A DNA stretch of 41,735 nucleotides from Proteobacteria bacterium ST_bin14 (GTDB lineage: Bacteria > Pseudomonadota > Alphaproteobacteria > Sphingomonadales > Sphingomonadaceae). Made by a program: the position numbers and the translations under genes. Location of the stretch: positions 33,710 to 75,444 of the forward strand of contig MSXR01000024.1 in NCBI GenBank assembly GCA_002083655.1, written 5' to 3'. The notes beneath the pieces were generated by a model. It was not told the origin of the DNA. It was given only the letters and a program-made list of their open reading frames with translations, and searched no databases. Below, piece after piece: positions 32,563 to 40,703 of the stretch; the first letter of the stretch is position 1, and each line of letters begins with the position of its first letter.

Positions 32563-33330
32563 ATGACCCTTGCTTCCACAACGCGCATCTGGACGGCCGC
32601 CCTGGTCGTTATCGGCGATGAAATCCTGTCGGGCCGCACTCAGGACAAAAATGTTGCACAGATTGCCGCCTGGCTGAATGTGCAGGGCATCCGGCTGGCT
32701 GAAGTGCGCGTGGTGGCCGACGATGAGCCCGCGATTGTGGAGGCGGTAAACGCCCTGCGTGCGCGCAATGATTATCTGTTCACGACAGGCGGCATCGGCC
32801 CCACGCATGACGACATTACGGTCGATGCGATTGCAGCGGCACTGGGCGTCGGTGTGGTGCATCACCCGCGCGCGCTGGCGGTGCTGGAAGGATATTACGC
32901 CAGCCGTGGTGGGCTGACCGAGGCGCGCAAGCGCATGGCCCGCGTGCCAGACGGCGCCGATCTGATCGAAAACCGCATGTCGGGCGCGCCCGGCATCCGC
33001 ATTGGCAACATCTTTGTCATGGCTGGCGTGCCGCATATCACCGCGGGGATGCTCGATGCGTTGACGGGCACGCTGGAGGGCGGGCAGCCCGTGCTGTCGC
33101 GCACCATCGGCTGCTGGGTCGCCGAAAGCGAAGTCGCCGACATGCTGGGCAAGGCCGAACGCGCGCATCCTGGCGTGGCGATTGGCAGCTATCCGTTTTT
33201 CCGCGAGGGGCGGGTGGGGGCCAATTTCGTGGTTCGCGCGACCGACCATGCGATCATCGATGCGTGCATTGCCGATATAACGGCACAGCTGGAGGCGGGC
33301 GGACGCGCCGTGGTTGGCGACGGGATCTAA
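32563..33330 (+). CDS. Molybdopterin-binding/CinA N-terminal domain protein, 255 aa
   Basis: A single-domain member of the MoCF-biosynthesis/CinA family. The N-terminal ALVVIGDEILSGRTQDKN and the FTTGGIGPTHDDITVDAIA loop are diagnostic of the COG1058 fold. The C-terminal nicotinamide-nucleotide amidase domain of full CinA is absent, so this is the short form common in alphaproteobacteria. Relatives are named competence/damage-inducible protein A or ADP-ribose pyrophosphatase-like; the reaction here is not certain. The ATG at 32563 fits the conserved start. It is divergent from map and convergent with the DsbA-type gene, with 7 bases between stops. Confidence 0.93.
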   Translation: MTLASTTRIWTAALVVIGDEILSGRTQDKNVAQIAAWLNVQGIRLAEVRVVADDEPAIVEAVNALRARNDYLFTTGGIGPTHDDITVDAIAAALGVGVVHHPRALAVLEGYYASRGGLTEARKRMARVPDGADLIENRMSGAPGIRIGNIFVMAGVPHITAGMLDALTGTLEGGQPVLSRTIGCWVAESEVADMLGKAERAHPGVAIGSYPFFREGRVGANFVVRATDHAIIDACIADITAQLEAGGRAVVGDGI

Positions 33331-33337
33331 CGCTGGT

Positions 33338-33985
33338 TCATGTTTCAGCCGCGATGCTGCGGAGCGCTTTTTCAAATACCGCAGCGGGCTGGCCGCCAGA
33401 GATAAGATATTTGCCGTTGATGATCACCGCAGGCACGGCGGAAACACCCTGCGACCGCCACAGGTTTTCGTCTGCGCGCACCTCATCTGCATAGCGCCCG
33501 GACACGATAACGTCGCGCGCGGCGCTGCCATCCAGGCCCGCGCGCTCGGCAGCCGTCACCAGCACATCGACATCGCCCGGATTGCGGCCATCGGTGAAGT
33601 ATAGCGCAAACAATATGTGCTTCAGCGCTTTCTGCCGCCCCTCAATCCCCGCCCAGTGGAGCAGGCGGTGCGCGTCGAACGTGTTGTAGATGCGGCTGCC
33701 CGGCGCCATCGTCATCGTAAAGCCCGTTTCAGCGGCACGATCGCGGATCATTGCGCGGTTGGCGGCGGATTGCTCCGGAGTTGATCCATATTTTTGCTGG
33801 ATATGCTCGGCCACATCCTGCCCCTCAGGCGGCATGGCGGGGTTTAGCTCAAACGGCTGAAACCGCAGGTCTACATCAACCAGATCGCCCATGTTGTGCA
33901 GCGCCTGTTCCAGCCCCCGCAGCCCGATGACGCACCATGGACAGGCGATGTCCGACACGAAATCGATCTGCATGGGTTTCGTCAT
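33338..33985 (-). CDS. DsbA-family oxidoreductase, FrnE/HCCA-isomerase-like, 215 aa
   Basis: A cytoplasmic thioredoxin-fold protein with an inserted helical domain. The active site is CPWC (Cys15-Cys18) in DFVSDIACPWCVIG, the signature of FrnE-like DsbA proteins. The cis-Pro loop is VSAVPAVIINGKYLISGGQP. There is no signal peptide, which separates it from secreted DsbA; FrnE in Deinococcus is a cytoplasmic disulfide isomerase. The ATG at 33983-33985 opens on the first strand, and upstream in-frame codons to 34018 add a poor leader. It appears to be monocistronic. Confidence 0.93.
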   Translation of the reverse strand: MTKPMQIDFVSDIACPWCVIGLRGLEQALHNMGDLVDVDLRFQPFELNPAMPPEGQDVAEHIQQKYGSTPEQSAANRAMIRDRAAETGFTMTMAPGSRIYNTFDAHRLLHWAGIEGRQKALKHILFALYFTDGRNPGDVDVLVTAAERAGLDGSAARDVIVSGRYADEVRADENLWRSQGVSAVPAVIINGKYLISGGQPAAVFEKALRSIAAET

Positions 33986-34106
33986 CGCGTGGTTGCCTTT
34001 GCTGATTCTGGGCTGCATTTGGGCTGCTGCTGGCCCATTTATGGCCTAGGATATGGCCCGGGGCGCGGCCAGATCAACTGCCATCTTCAACATCGGGCGG
34101 GGCAGA

Positions 34107-34439
34107 TCATGCGGACCGGCTGTGCAGCTGTTTCATGCGGATCACCAGGTACAGCGCAAACCCCACCGCCACGCCGGGCACCAGCCCCAGCAGCAAGCAC
34201 ACCCACCCATGCCGTATCGCCATGGTGCGCGCTTCAAAGATGATCCACGCCGCCAGGATCGCCCAGCACGCCAGCACATCAGACGAATAGCCGCTTGAAT
34301 AGGGATTGACGAACCCGGCCGCCAACGCGCCGATGATGTCGGGGTGCGCAATCAACGGCGGCACAACGACCCAGCAAAATATCGCGGTGAAGCCAGCGGC
34401 GATGGCGATGATGATCGCGCGGAAAACCTGCTCGCTCAT
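34107..34439 (-). CDS. DUF2834-family membrane protein, 110 aa
   Basis: A small inner-membrane protein with three predicted helices (about residues 5-27, 50-70, 80-102). The motif FVNPYSSGYSSDVLACWAILAAWIIFEARTMAIRHGW matches the DUF2834 pattern as I know it; the family has no assigned function. It overlaps the end of the Fnr-type gene by 4 bases (34436-34439), so it is co-translated and probably under the same oxygen-responsive control. 34019-34106 contains nothing recognisable. Confidence 0.85.
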   Translation of the reverse strand: MSEQVFRAIIIAIAAGFTAIFCWVVVPPLIAHPDIIGALAAGFVNPYSSGYSSDVLACWAILAAWIIFEARTMAIRHGWVCLLLGLVPGVAVGFALYLVIRMKQLHSRSA

Positions 34440-35146
34440 GCTGCCTCTGCGCGGGCTTCCAGCGCCAGCCGGTCGCGGATCGTCACCGCGCGCGCGCCCG
34501 GCAGGGCAATAACGCCGTCGTTCTTCAACCGGGTCAACTGGCGGCTGACCGTTTCAATCGTCAGCCCGAGCAGTTCGGCAATCTGCGTCCGCGTTACCGG
34601 CAGATCAAACGTCAACGGGCCACCCGGTGCCGCGCTGCAGCCGGTGTTCGCCGCGCGCACCGCCATGTCGAGCAGGAAGGTTGCAATTTTTTCCTCAGCT
34701 GAAAGTCGCGCCAGCATCAACATGCGCGCCCGCGCGTCTTCCAATGCGGCAAATGTCCGTTCCAGCAACAGGCGTTCCATGCGGACATGATCGTGCAGCA
34801 CCGCTTCAAACGACGCGCGCGGGAAAATGCACAAGGTAACATCGGTCAGCGCGGTGACGGTGAAATTCGCCTGATCGGCAAAGGGCCGCCCGACAAAATC
34901 TGCCGGATACAGAAGTCCGACCGTTTGTTCGCGTCCGCCGCTGGTCGATGCGGACAGCTTCAGGATGCCAGCAAGCACATTACCGCAAATCACGCTGTCA
35001 TCGCCTGCCCAGATGATCGTTTCGCCGGGTGCCAGGTGGCGGCGCTGGGCAATGCGATTCAGCGAGCCAAGCTCGACATCGTTCAGCGATCCGCACAACG
35101 CGCTGTCACGCACGGCGCAATCGGCACATAATCGCGGCGACTGCAT
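34436..35146 (-). CDS. fnr: Fnr-type Crp-family oxygen regulator, 236 aa
   Basis: A cytoplasmic transcription factor likely sensing oxygen through a [4Fe-4S] cluster. The N-terminal cysteines are Cys7, Cys10 and Cys18 (C-X2-C-X7-C), and a fourth is Cys106 in DVTLCIFPR, the arrangement of alphaproteobacterial FnrL/FixK-type Fnr. The cyclic-nucleotide-like beta-barrel spans about 25-125, a long dimer helix follows, and the C-terminal HTH contains VTRTQIAELLGLTIETVSRQLTRL with the E-SR recognition residues that read TTGAT-N4-ATCAA. The ATG at 35144-35146 is supported by TAGGA 8 bases upstream; a GTG at 35164 would add six residues. No Fnr box was found in its own upstream region. Confidence 0.93.
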   Translation of the reverse strand: MQSPRLCADCAVRDSALCGSLNDVELGSLNRIAQRRHLAPGETIIWAGDDSVICGNVLAGILKLSASTSGGREQTVGLLYPADFVGRPFADQANFTVTALTDVTLCIFPRASFEAVLHDHVRMERLLLERTFAALEDARARMLMLARLSAEEKIATFLLDMAVRAANTGCSAAPGGPLTFDLPVTRTQIAELLGLTIETVSRQLTRLKNDGVIALPGARAVTIRDRLALEARAEAA

Positions 35147-35839
35147 GGACTTTGTTCCTAACACCTACGCGAAAACACAGGCCGGGGACGGGACGTCCCC
35201 GCCACTATCGGCAGTACCTACAGGACGGCCCCTACAGGTCAACATCGTCGTCCGCCAGCAGACTGCGGCGGATACACAGCGCATCTTAGGCCGAACTACC
35301 GGGCGATCAACTGATGGACGGGAAAATGGACGGTGAAGGGTATCCGTATAAGCCACTAGAACTAAAAAACAATTTCTGCCATATTCTCTCACACTTGCGG
35401 TGGCGTGCGCGCACGCTTGCTGCCGAGCAGTCTACCTTCATTCCAGGGACGAAGTTCGTGGAATGCGGGATCCATCGACAAATGCCCCATCGGTCATCTC
35501 CATAGAGCCGGGTTGGCACTCCGACATAGATGGAAGCCGGTGAAACAATGGTTCGCATTTGTGGTTCGTGCCGATTTCCGCTCGAACCGACGGGTGGGTT
35601 CCGACCCAGTTGTTGCACTTCCGGCGCCAAAGCGGCGTTCCTGAAAGCCGACCGGCAGCTTTTCAGCTTCGCGGCGGAACGTAGCGCCATCATCGAATTT
35701 CTTGGCGTCGCCGCAAGATACTGTCAAAATGAACACAATCTAGTTCGCTCTAGCCCGATAACGCCTGGTGGATCGTGCGAAGAGCAGGAACGCGAGACGA
35801 ATCAAAAAAGAATCACCGGCTGTCGGATTTCTGCTCGTA
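35147..35839. other. Long gap between fnr and the glycosylation operon
   Basis: Nearly 700 bases with no supported gene. A tight hairpin, GGGGACG-GGA-CGTCCCC (35184-35200), lies upstream of fnr. Several short frames are open on both strands at 35307-35850 but have no ribosome site and no recognised product. The promoter of the six-gene operon must lie near its right end; no clear -35/-10 pair was identified. Confidence 0.5.
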
Positions 35840-36517
35840 ATGTCTGTTGATACCAGCACCGATCATCTGCTGTTCTTCACCCGTTATCCAACGCCGGGCA
35901 GTGTCAAATCCCGGCTCGCAGAAGAAATCGGCACCGCCAGAGCGACTGCCGCCCATGATGCGATGGCACGCTATTGCCTTTCGGCAGCGGATGGTGCCGC
36001 GGCAGCCATAAGCGCGTCTCTTCGCGTCTTGATCACGGGCGCAACTTTGGAAGACGGGGCGAGCTGGGTTGGCAATCACCGCTGTGTGATTGATCAAGGC
36101 GATGGCGGGCTAGGTGATCGCGTTCACCGGGCGTTCGTCGCCAGTGTCCGACAGGGAGCGAAGCGGATCGTCGTGATGGGAGCTGACTGCCCGGCCTTGA
36201 CACCAGCGTTGATCGCGCAAGGGTTCGCCCTGCTCGATGGGTGCGATGTCGCGCTGGGGCCGGCGGCCGATGGCGGCTTCTATCTGTTTGGCCTCGCCGC
36301 CAATGCCGCCCATCATTTACCTGCCTTGATGGCCGATCTGCCCTGGGGCACCGACGCCGCCCGGTCTGTGCTGGAGCGCAATGCTGCTGGGAGCGGTGCC
36401 CGGATCGGGATGCTCCCGCTGCACCACGATATCGATACGCTCGCCGACATCGATCCGGTCCGCTGGCCCTGGCTGGCCGCCGTCACCGGGCTGACAGACG
36501 CGAGCACCGCCGGATGA
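35840..36517 (+). CDS. DUF2064 / TIGR04282-type GT-A glycosyltransferase or nucleotidyltransferase-like, 225 aa
   Basis: A soluble GT-A-fold protein. It has the family landmarks RYPTPGSVKSRLAEEIG (nucleotide-binding N-terminus), GDGGLGDRVHRAF, VMGADCPALTPALI with the Asp of the metal site, and DVALGPAADGGFYLFGL. The DUF2064/TIGR04282 group is annotated in arsenosugar loci as a glycosyltransferase, but its fold is also that of sugar nucleotidyltransferases, so either role is possible. The ATG at 35840 is chosen; an upstream extension to 35768 is Lys/Arg-rich and lacks support. It starts a six-gene run in which most junctions overlap by 4 bases. Confidence 0.88.
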   Translation: MSVDTSTDHLLFFTRYPTPGSVKSRLAEEIGTARATAAHDAMARYCLSAADGAAAAISASLRVLITGATLEDGASWVGNHRCVIDQGDGGLGDRVHRAFVASVRQGAKRIVVMGADCPALTPALIAQGFALLDGCDVALGPAADGGFYLFGLAANAAHHLPALMADLPWGTDAARSVLERNAAGSGARIGMLPLHHDIDTLADIDPVRWPWLAAVTGLTDASTAG

Positions 36518-37446
36518 CCGCACCGATATGGCTGACGGCGGCTGACACCGCGCTCATCGCGGATCGGCTTTGCGCGCTTGGCTGGCTGGCACCGGACGAG
36601 GCGCTGACGGGCGTTGCCTCGGCGGGCGACGGCAATCTCAACCTCGTCCTGCGGGTATTCGCCATTGGGCGCTCAGCGATCCTCAAACAGGCACGGCCCT
36701 GGGTGGAGAAATATCCAACAATCGCCGCACCGGTTGAGCGCTCGGCCGTGGAGGCCAGTTTTTACCAATTGGTCCGTGCCGCACCCGCGCTTGCGACCTT
36801 CATGCCGCAGCTGCTGGGGGTCGATCCGGCATGGCATTTGCTGCTGCTAGAAGATGTGGGCGAGCAAGCCGATGCTGCCGCGCTCTATCGTCGCGCATCG
36901 GCCGACGCGGCTGCTCGGACGCAGCTGATTGCGTTTCTCGCCGGGCTGCATGCTCTGGCTCTGCCGCTCGCAGCCTTGCCCGACAATCGCGCAATGCTGG
37001 AACTGAACCACGCCCATATCTTCACGCTGCCCTTTGCCGGCGCCGATAGCGATCTGACGACGACAGCCGCGCGGCTAGGCCAGCGCTATCTGCTTGGCGT
37101 TGGACCGCTGCTCCACGGTGATTTCTTTCCCGGCGCCTGGGTTTACGGGGATGACGGCGTCAAGGTGATCGATCCCGAATTCTGCCTGTTCGGCCCGCCC
37201 GAATTCGATTTGGGCGTGATGGCCGCGCATCTGATCGTATCGGGTGATCCGCCGGAAGCGCCGGATCACCTGGGCGCCGCCTATCAGTCGGCAGGCGGTG
37301 GCGCGGTCGATTCGGCATTGATCAGGCGCTTTGCCGGGATCGAGCTTTGGCGGCGCCTGTTCGGCGTTGCGCCGCTGCCGGTCGTGCTCGATCATCCGCG
37401 CAAGGACGCGCTAATTGCGCTTGCCGCAAGGCTGATCCGAGCATGA
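36514..37446 (+). CDS. Methylthioribose-kinase-like sugar kinase, 310 aa
   Basis: A soluble kinase of the aminoglycoside-phosphotransferase superfamily, closest in motifs to 5-methylthioribose kinase (MtnK). The N-terminal SAGDGNLNLVLRVFAIGRSAILKQARPWVEKYP holds the nucleotide-binding loop and Lys. LLHGDFFPGAWVY holds the catalytic Asp. IDPEFCLFGPPEFDLG is the DPE metal motif typical of MtnK in place of the usual DFG-like motif. MtnK phosphorylates the anomeric hydroxyl of a ribose, so this may make a sugar 1-phosphate. It begins inside the stop of the DUF2064 gene (ATGA, 36514-36517) and overlaps the next gene by 4 bases. No other methionine-salvage gene is nearby. Confidence 0.85.
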   Translation: MTAPIWLTAADTALIADRLCALGWLAPDEALTGVASAGDGNLNLVLRVFAIGRSAILKQARPWVEKYPTIAAPVERSAVEASFYQLVRAAPALATFMPQLLGVDPAWHLLLLEDVGEQADAAALYRRASADAAARTQLIAFLAGLHALALPLAALPDNRAMLELNHAHIFTLPFAGADSDLTTTAARLGQRYLLGVGPLLHGDFFPGAWVYGDDGVKVIDPEFCLFGPPEFDLGVMAAHLIVSGDPPEAPDHLGAAYQSAGGGAVDSALIRRFAGIELWRRLFGVAPLPVVLDHPRKDALIALAARLIRA

Positions 37447-38342
37447 TCGCGCCTGTGCCTGTCTGGATCGATACCGATCCCACCGTGCTGCCGGGCGGGC
37501 ATGAAGTGGATGACGGCTTCGCCATTGCCCAGGCGTTTCGTTCACCCGAGCTGCGCGTGATTGGCGTCAGTTCGATATTCGGCAACGGCGATATCGATTG
37601 CTGCCACGCCAGTGCGGAAGCGATGATCGCCGCTTTCGGTCCCAAGGGTATGACCGTCCATCGCGGGGCGGCGACGCCAGGCGAGATGTCGGCGACACCA
37701 GCAGCGCAAGCAATAACGCAAGCGGCGCACAGCACCGCACCACCGGGGCTGACAATCTTGGCACTCGGACCGCTGACCAATATTGCCACAGCGCTGATCC
37801 AGGCCCCCGATATTGCCGCGCAGATTGCGTCGATCATCTGGGTGGCCGGGCGCCTGCCGGGTCAGACGTTTCGCGCGTCAGACCAGCAGGCGGAGGCCTT
37901 TGCCGATCTCAATTTCGAACAGGATGTGGCGGCAGCCCGTGTCGTTCTGGCCAGCACCGTGCCGATCGCGCTGACATCGTGGACGGTGTGTTCGAAGGCC
38001 CATCTCGGCAAGGCAGAGGTTGCGCGACTGGCGGCGGCGGATGCCGCCTGCGGCGTATTGCACGGCCCGGCGAGTGACTGGCTCGATTTGTGGCGCGATC
38101 AATTCGCTCTCGATTATTTCATGCCGTTTGATACGTTGGCGGTCGCGCAGGCGAGCGGGATTGGTGATATAGCGGGTTTCGCGGGACGGGCCTGGATCGA
38201 GCAGACACAGCCGCCAGTGCTGATTGCCAGCTCAGATAACACCGCGCCCGCCAATGCCCGGCCCGTCTGGTTCGCCACCGATGTGGGCGATAAGTTTACC
38301 GAAACCTTGATGACCAGGATGACGACTCCGATCAACCAGTGA
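37443..38342 (+). CDS. Nucleoside hydrolase family protein, variant active site, 299 aa
   Basis: A member of the inosine/uridine-preferring nucleoside hydrolase fold, which releases ribose and a base. The N-terminal Asp cluster appears as WIDTDP followed by an extra loop and then HEVDDGFA (Asp10, Asp12, Asp23, Asp24), unlike the tight DTDPGxDD of classical enzymes. GLTILALGPLTNIATAL is the standard core helix. The C-terminal HD pair of the active site is changed to Phe-Asp in MPFDTLAVA. It could act on a modified nucleoside or another N- or S-glycoside. It is translationally coupled to the kinase upstream (37443-37446). Confidence 0.88.
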   Translation: MIAPVPVWIDTDPTVLPGGHEVDDGFAIAQAFRSPELRVIGVSSIFGNGDIDCCHASAEAMIAAFGPKGMTVHRGAATPGEMSATPAAQAITQAAHSTAPPGLTILALGPLTNIATALIQAPDIAAQIASIIWVAGRLPGQTFRASDQQAEAFADLNFEQDVAAARVVLASTVPIALTSWTVCSKAHLGKAEVARLAAADAACGVLHGPASDWLDLWRDQFALDYFMPFDTLAVAQASGIGDIAGFAGRAWIEQTQPPVLIASSDNTAPANARPVWFATDVGDKFTETLMTRMTTPINQ

Positions 38343-38355
38343 AGGAAGATGTGCG

Positions 38356-39303
38356 ATGGACATTGCTCGGTTACCGTTCGCGCTGTCGCGATCAGTGATG
38401 CTTTCTACCGGCGCGGCGCTGGCGATTGCCGCCATTATTGCGCTCCAGGCGATCGCCCAGCAGTCGACCACACCGATGCCGACCATGCCGGGCGCGGAGC
38501 CCAATCGTCCTGCCAATGATCCCTTCGCGATTTTCGCCACGGCAGACGAGACACCACAAGCGCCGATCAACTACGATGTCTGGGGTGAATTTGTCAGCAA
38601 ACTGGTGTTGTTCGATTCAGGCCGGACCGAAATCTCCTATCGAGCGATTAAACAGAGTGCGGGGCCATTTCTCGATAATTTCGTCACGGCGATTCAAACG
38701 CTTCGCCCCGAATTGCTCGGCAAGAAGGAACAGCTCGCGCTGTGGGTCAATCTTTATAACGCGCAGGTCATTCGGGTGACGGCCCAGAAATACCCGGTGC
38801 GGTATTCCGAAGCATTGGTCAACGGTCCGGCCTGGAGCGAGCAAAGCCTGGGGTTGAACGGGGTGAAGCTGAGCCTCAACGATATCCGAACGCACATTCT
38901 GGCACGCTATTTCGGCGACCCGCGCATCCTGGCGGCGTTGCTGGTGCCTGCACAGGGCGGGCCGCAGGTTCAGAAAAAGGCGCTTGCCGGGCCAACGGTC
39001 GATGCGCAACTTGATGCAGCGGCGGCGCAATATATCAACCAGGGTGGCGTCGTCGTGGTGAAGGCCGATGTGGCGTATGTCTCACCCGTTTATACCCTCA
39101 ACCGGATGTATTTTGGCGGGGAGGATGCCCGGTTGATTTCGCATCTGAAGCAATTTGCCAAACCCAAGCTCGCTGCAAAGCTCGCCACGGTTACCCGGGT
39201 GGAAACGGGCAAGTTCGACTGGACACTCAACGATATCATTCCGCGGCAGTATAATGCGCCGCTGCCGTCCGCGCCCAGTGGCGGGCAATCTTCCGGCTCG
39301 TGA
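38356..39303 (+). CDS. DUF547-domain protein, probably periplasmic, 315 aa
   Basis: An N-terminal signal or anchor (LSTGAALAIAAIIALQAIAQQ, about residues 16-36) is followed by a DUF547 domain with KKEQLALWVNLYNAQVIRVT and the downstream blocks LSLNDIRTHILARYFGDPRILAALL and TLNDIIPRQYN. DUF547 proteins are often found in lipid- or sugar-modification loci and resemble thiol-protease folds, but their reaction is unknown and no nucleophile is claimed here. It follows the hydrolase by 13 bases and overlaps the GT-C gene by 4 (GTGA). A periplasmic site would match the GT-C glycosyltransferase next to it. Confidence 0.85.
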   Translation: MDIARLPFALSRSVMLSTGAALAIAAIIALQAIAQQSTTPMPTMPGAEPNRPANDPFAIFATADETPQAPINYDVWGEFVSKLVLFDSGRTEISYRAIKQSAGPFLDNFVTAIQTLRPELLGKKEQLALWVNLYNAQVIRVTAQKYPVRYSEALVNGPAWSEQSLGLNGVKLSLNDIRTHILARYFGDPRILAALLVPAQGGPQVQKKALAGPTVDAQLDAAAAQYINQGGVVVVKADVAYVSPVYTLNRMYFGGEDARLISHLKQFAKPKLAAKLATVTRVETGKFDWTLNDIIPRQYNAPLPSAPSGGQSSGS

Positions 39304-40703
39304 CCTCCACGCGGCTGCCGCGACTGGGATCACGGGTTATGGTCGCAATTGCTAGCGCGGCCGCGCTGTTCGTCGCGCTGCTCGGCTGGCTGTCGCTGGC
39401 GCGGGGGGCTTGGCCGGCGACGGTGTTGGCGATCGTGCTGGTGCTGGCAGGGATTGCCTGGCTGGTTCTGCCGCTGGTTATCGGCCGGCCCGGACGATCG
39501 GCGAGCAGCCTGCGCATGTTCATCATCATTGGTCTCGCTGCGCGGCTCGCCTTGTTGCCGAGCCCGCCGCTCTATGAGGATGATTATGTCCGCTATCTCT
39601 GGGATGGCGGCGTTACGGCTGCTGGGTTGAACCCCTATGTTCGGACACCGGCCTCAATTCTGAACGACATCCATCCGCTGTTCCCGCAGATGCCCGGTGC
39701 CGCGCGACCCGCCTCGCCAGAGGCCGCGCTTGGCGCCCAATCGAACGGGGTGCTGGAGCGGGTGAGCTACCCCAGCGTCACGACCATCTACCCCCCGCTG
39801 GCGCAGCTCGGCTTTGCGGCGGCGCACCTTATCTGGCCTTGGTCTTTGCTGGCGTGGAAGGTGATCGGGTTGGCCGCGGAAGCGCTGACCTTGTGGCTGT
39901 TGATAGGCGGGTTGCGCGCAGCACAGCGATCGCCCGACTGGGCGATGCTCTATTGGCTATGCCCGCTCGTCATCAAGGATTTCGCCAATGGCGCGCATAT
40001 GGACGTGCTGCTGATGCCGGCGCTGGCGGGCTTGATCTGGGCGATGCTCGCCGGACGATTGCGCATGGCGGCGGTGTTGATCGGGGTCGCCGCTGCGCTG
40101 AAATTTTGGCCGTTGCTGTTGGTGCCGGGGCTGGCCTGGCGAGCCACGCGATGGCCCGAGCGGGTCGCGCTCGCCGCGCTGGCGCTCGCCAGTGCGGCGC
40201 TGCTGCTGGCACCGCAGCTGCTGGCGCTCGATCCGGCGAGCAGCGGGCTTTCGGCCTATGCCGAATCATGGGTGCGCAACAGCCTGGCGTTCCCGGCGAT
40301 TCAAGCGATGATCACTGCGCTGGCGATTGGAGGAGACCCCGCACTCCTGACGCGGCTTCTGGTGGTGGCCATTGTCAGCGGGCTCGCGCTGCGCTGGGGG
40401 GTGCGGTCCGCTTACGCCCCGCCGATCGCGACGATCGCCGCCTGGCGCAACACGGTGCTCGCGCTGCTGCTGCTCAGCCCCACCGGCTATAGCTGGTATG
40501 CGACCTGGCTGGTGCCGCTTCTGGTCTTCGCGCCCGAGGCGGCGGCGATGCTGCTCGTCGCGTTCATCGGTGCTTATTATGCGCGCTTTGCCGATAGCGC
40601 GGGATGGGGGGCAGCGCTCGCACCGAGGATCGGCTTCGTCCCGGCCTGGGCGGCGGTTGTCGTTACCCTGCTGCGCCAACGGATTGCCAATGCGCGGGGC
40701 TGA
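39300..40703 (+). CDS. Polyprenyl-phosphate-sugar-dependent GT-C membrane glycosyltransferase, 467 aa
   Basis: A polytopic inner-membrane protein with ten or more helices. The first periplasmic loop carries an acidic YEDDYVRYLWDGGVTAAGLNPY motif, typical of GT-C/GT87-like mannosyltransferases that take sugar from a polyprenyl phosphate on the periplasmic side. The start is GTG at 39300, inside the stop of the DUF547 gene, and the next gene begins inside its last 14 bases. The partner GT2 downstream could supply its polyprenyl-linked donor. The acceptor is unknown. Confidence 0.85.
   Translation: MTSTRLPRLGSRVMVAIASAAALFVALLGWLSLARGAWPATVLAIVLVLAGIAWLVLPLVIGRPGRSASSLRMFIIIGLAARLALLPSPPLYEDDYVRYLWDGGVTAAGLNPYVRTPASILNDIHPLFPQMPGAARPASPEAALGAQSNGVLERVSYPSVTTIYPPLAQLGFAAAHLIWPWSLLAWKVIGLAAEALTLWLLIGGLRAAQRSPDWAMLYWLCPLVIKDFANGAHMDVLLMPALAGLIWAMLAGRLRMAAVLIGVAAALKFWPLLLVPGLAWRATRWPERVALAALALASAALLLAPQLLALDPASSGLSAYAESWVRNSLAFPAIQAMITALAIGGDPALLTRLLVVAIVSGLALRWGVRSAYAPPIATIAAWRNTVLALLLLSPTGYSWYATWLVPLLVFAPEAAAMLLVAFIGAYYARFADSAGWGAALAPRIGFVPAWAAVVVTLLRQRIANARG

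Noticed and set aside
32500..33375. 292-codon N-terminal extension of the map frame
   Set aside because: It is the antisense of the CinA-like gene; map has a good ATG at 32499 and normal length.
35307..35850. Open frames of 80-128 codons in the fnr-operon gap
   Set aside because: No ribosome sites, no domains, Cys/Arg/Ser-rich composition; treated as non-coding.
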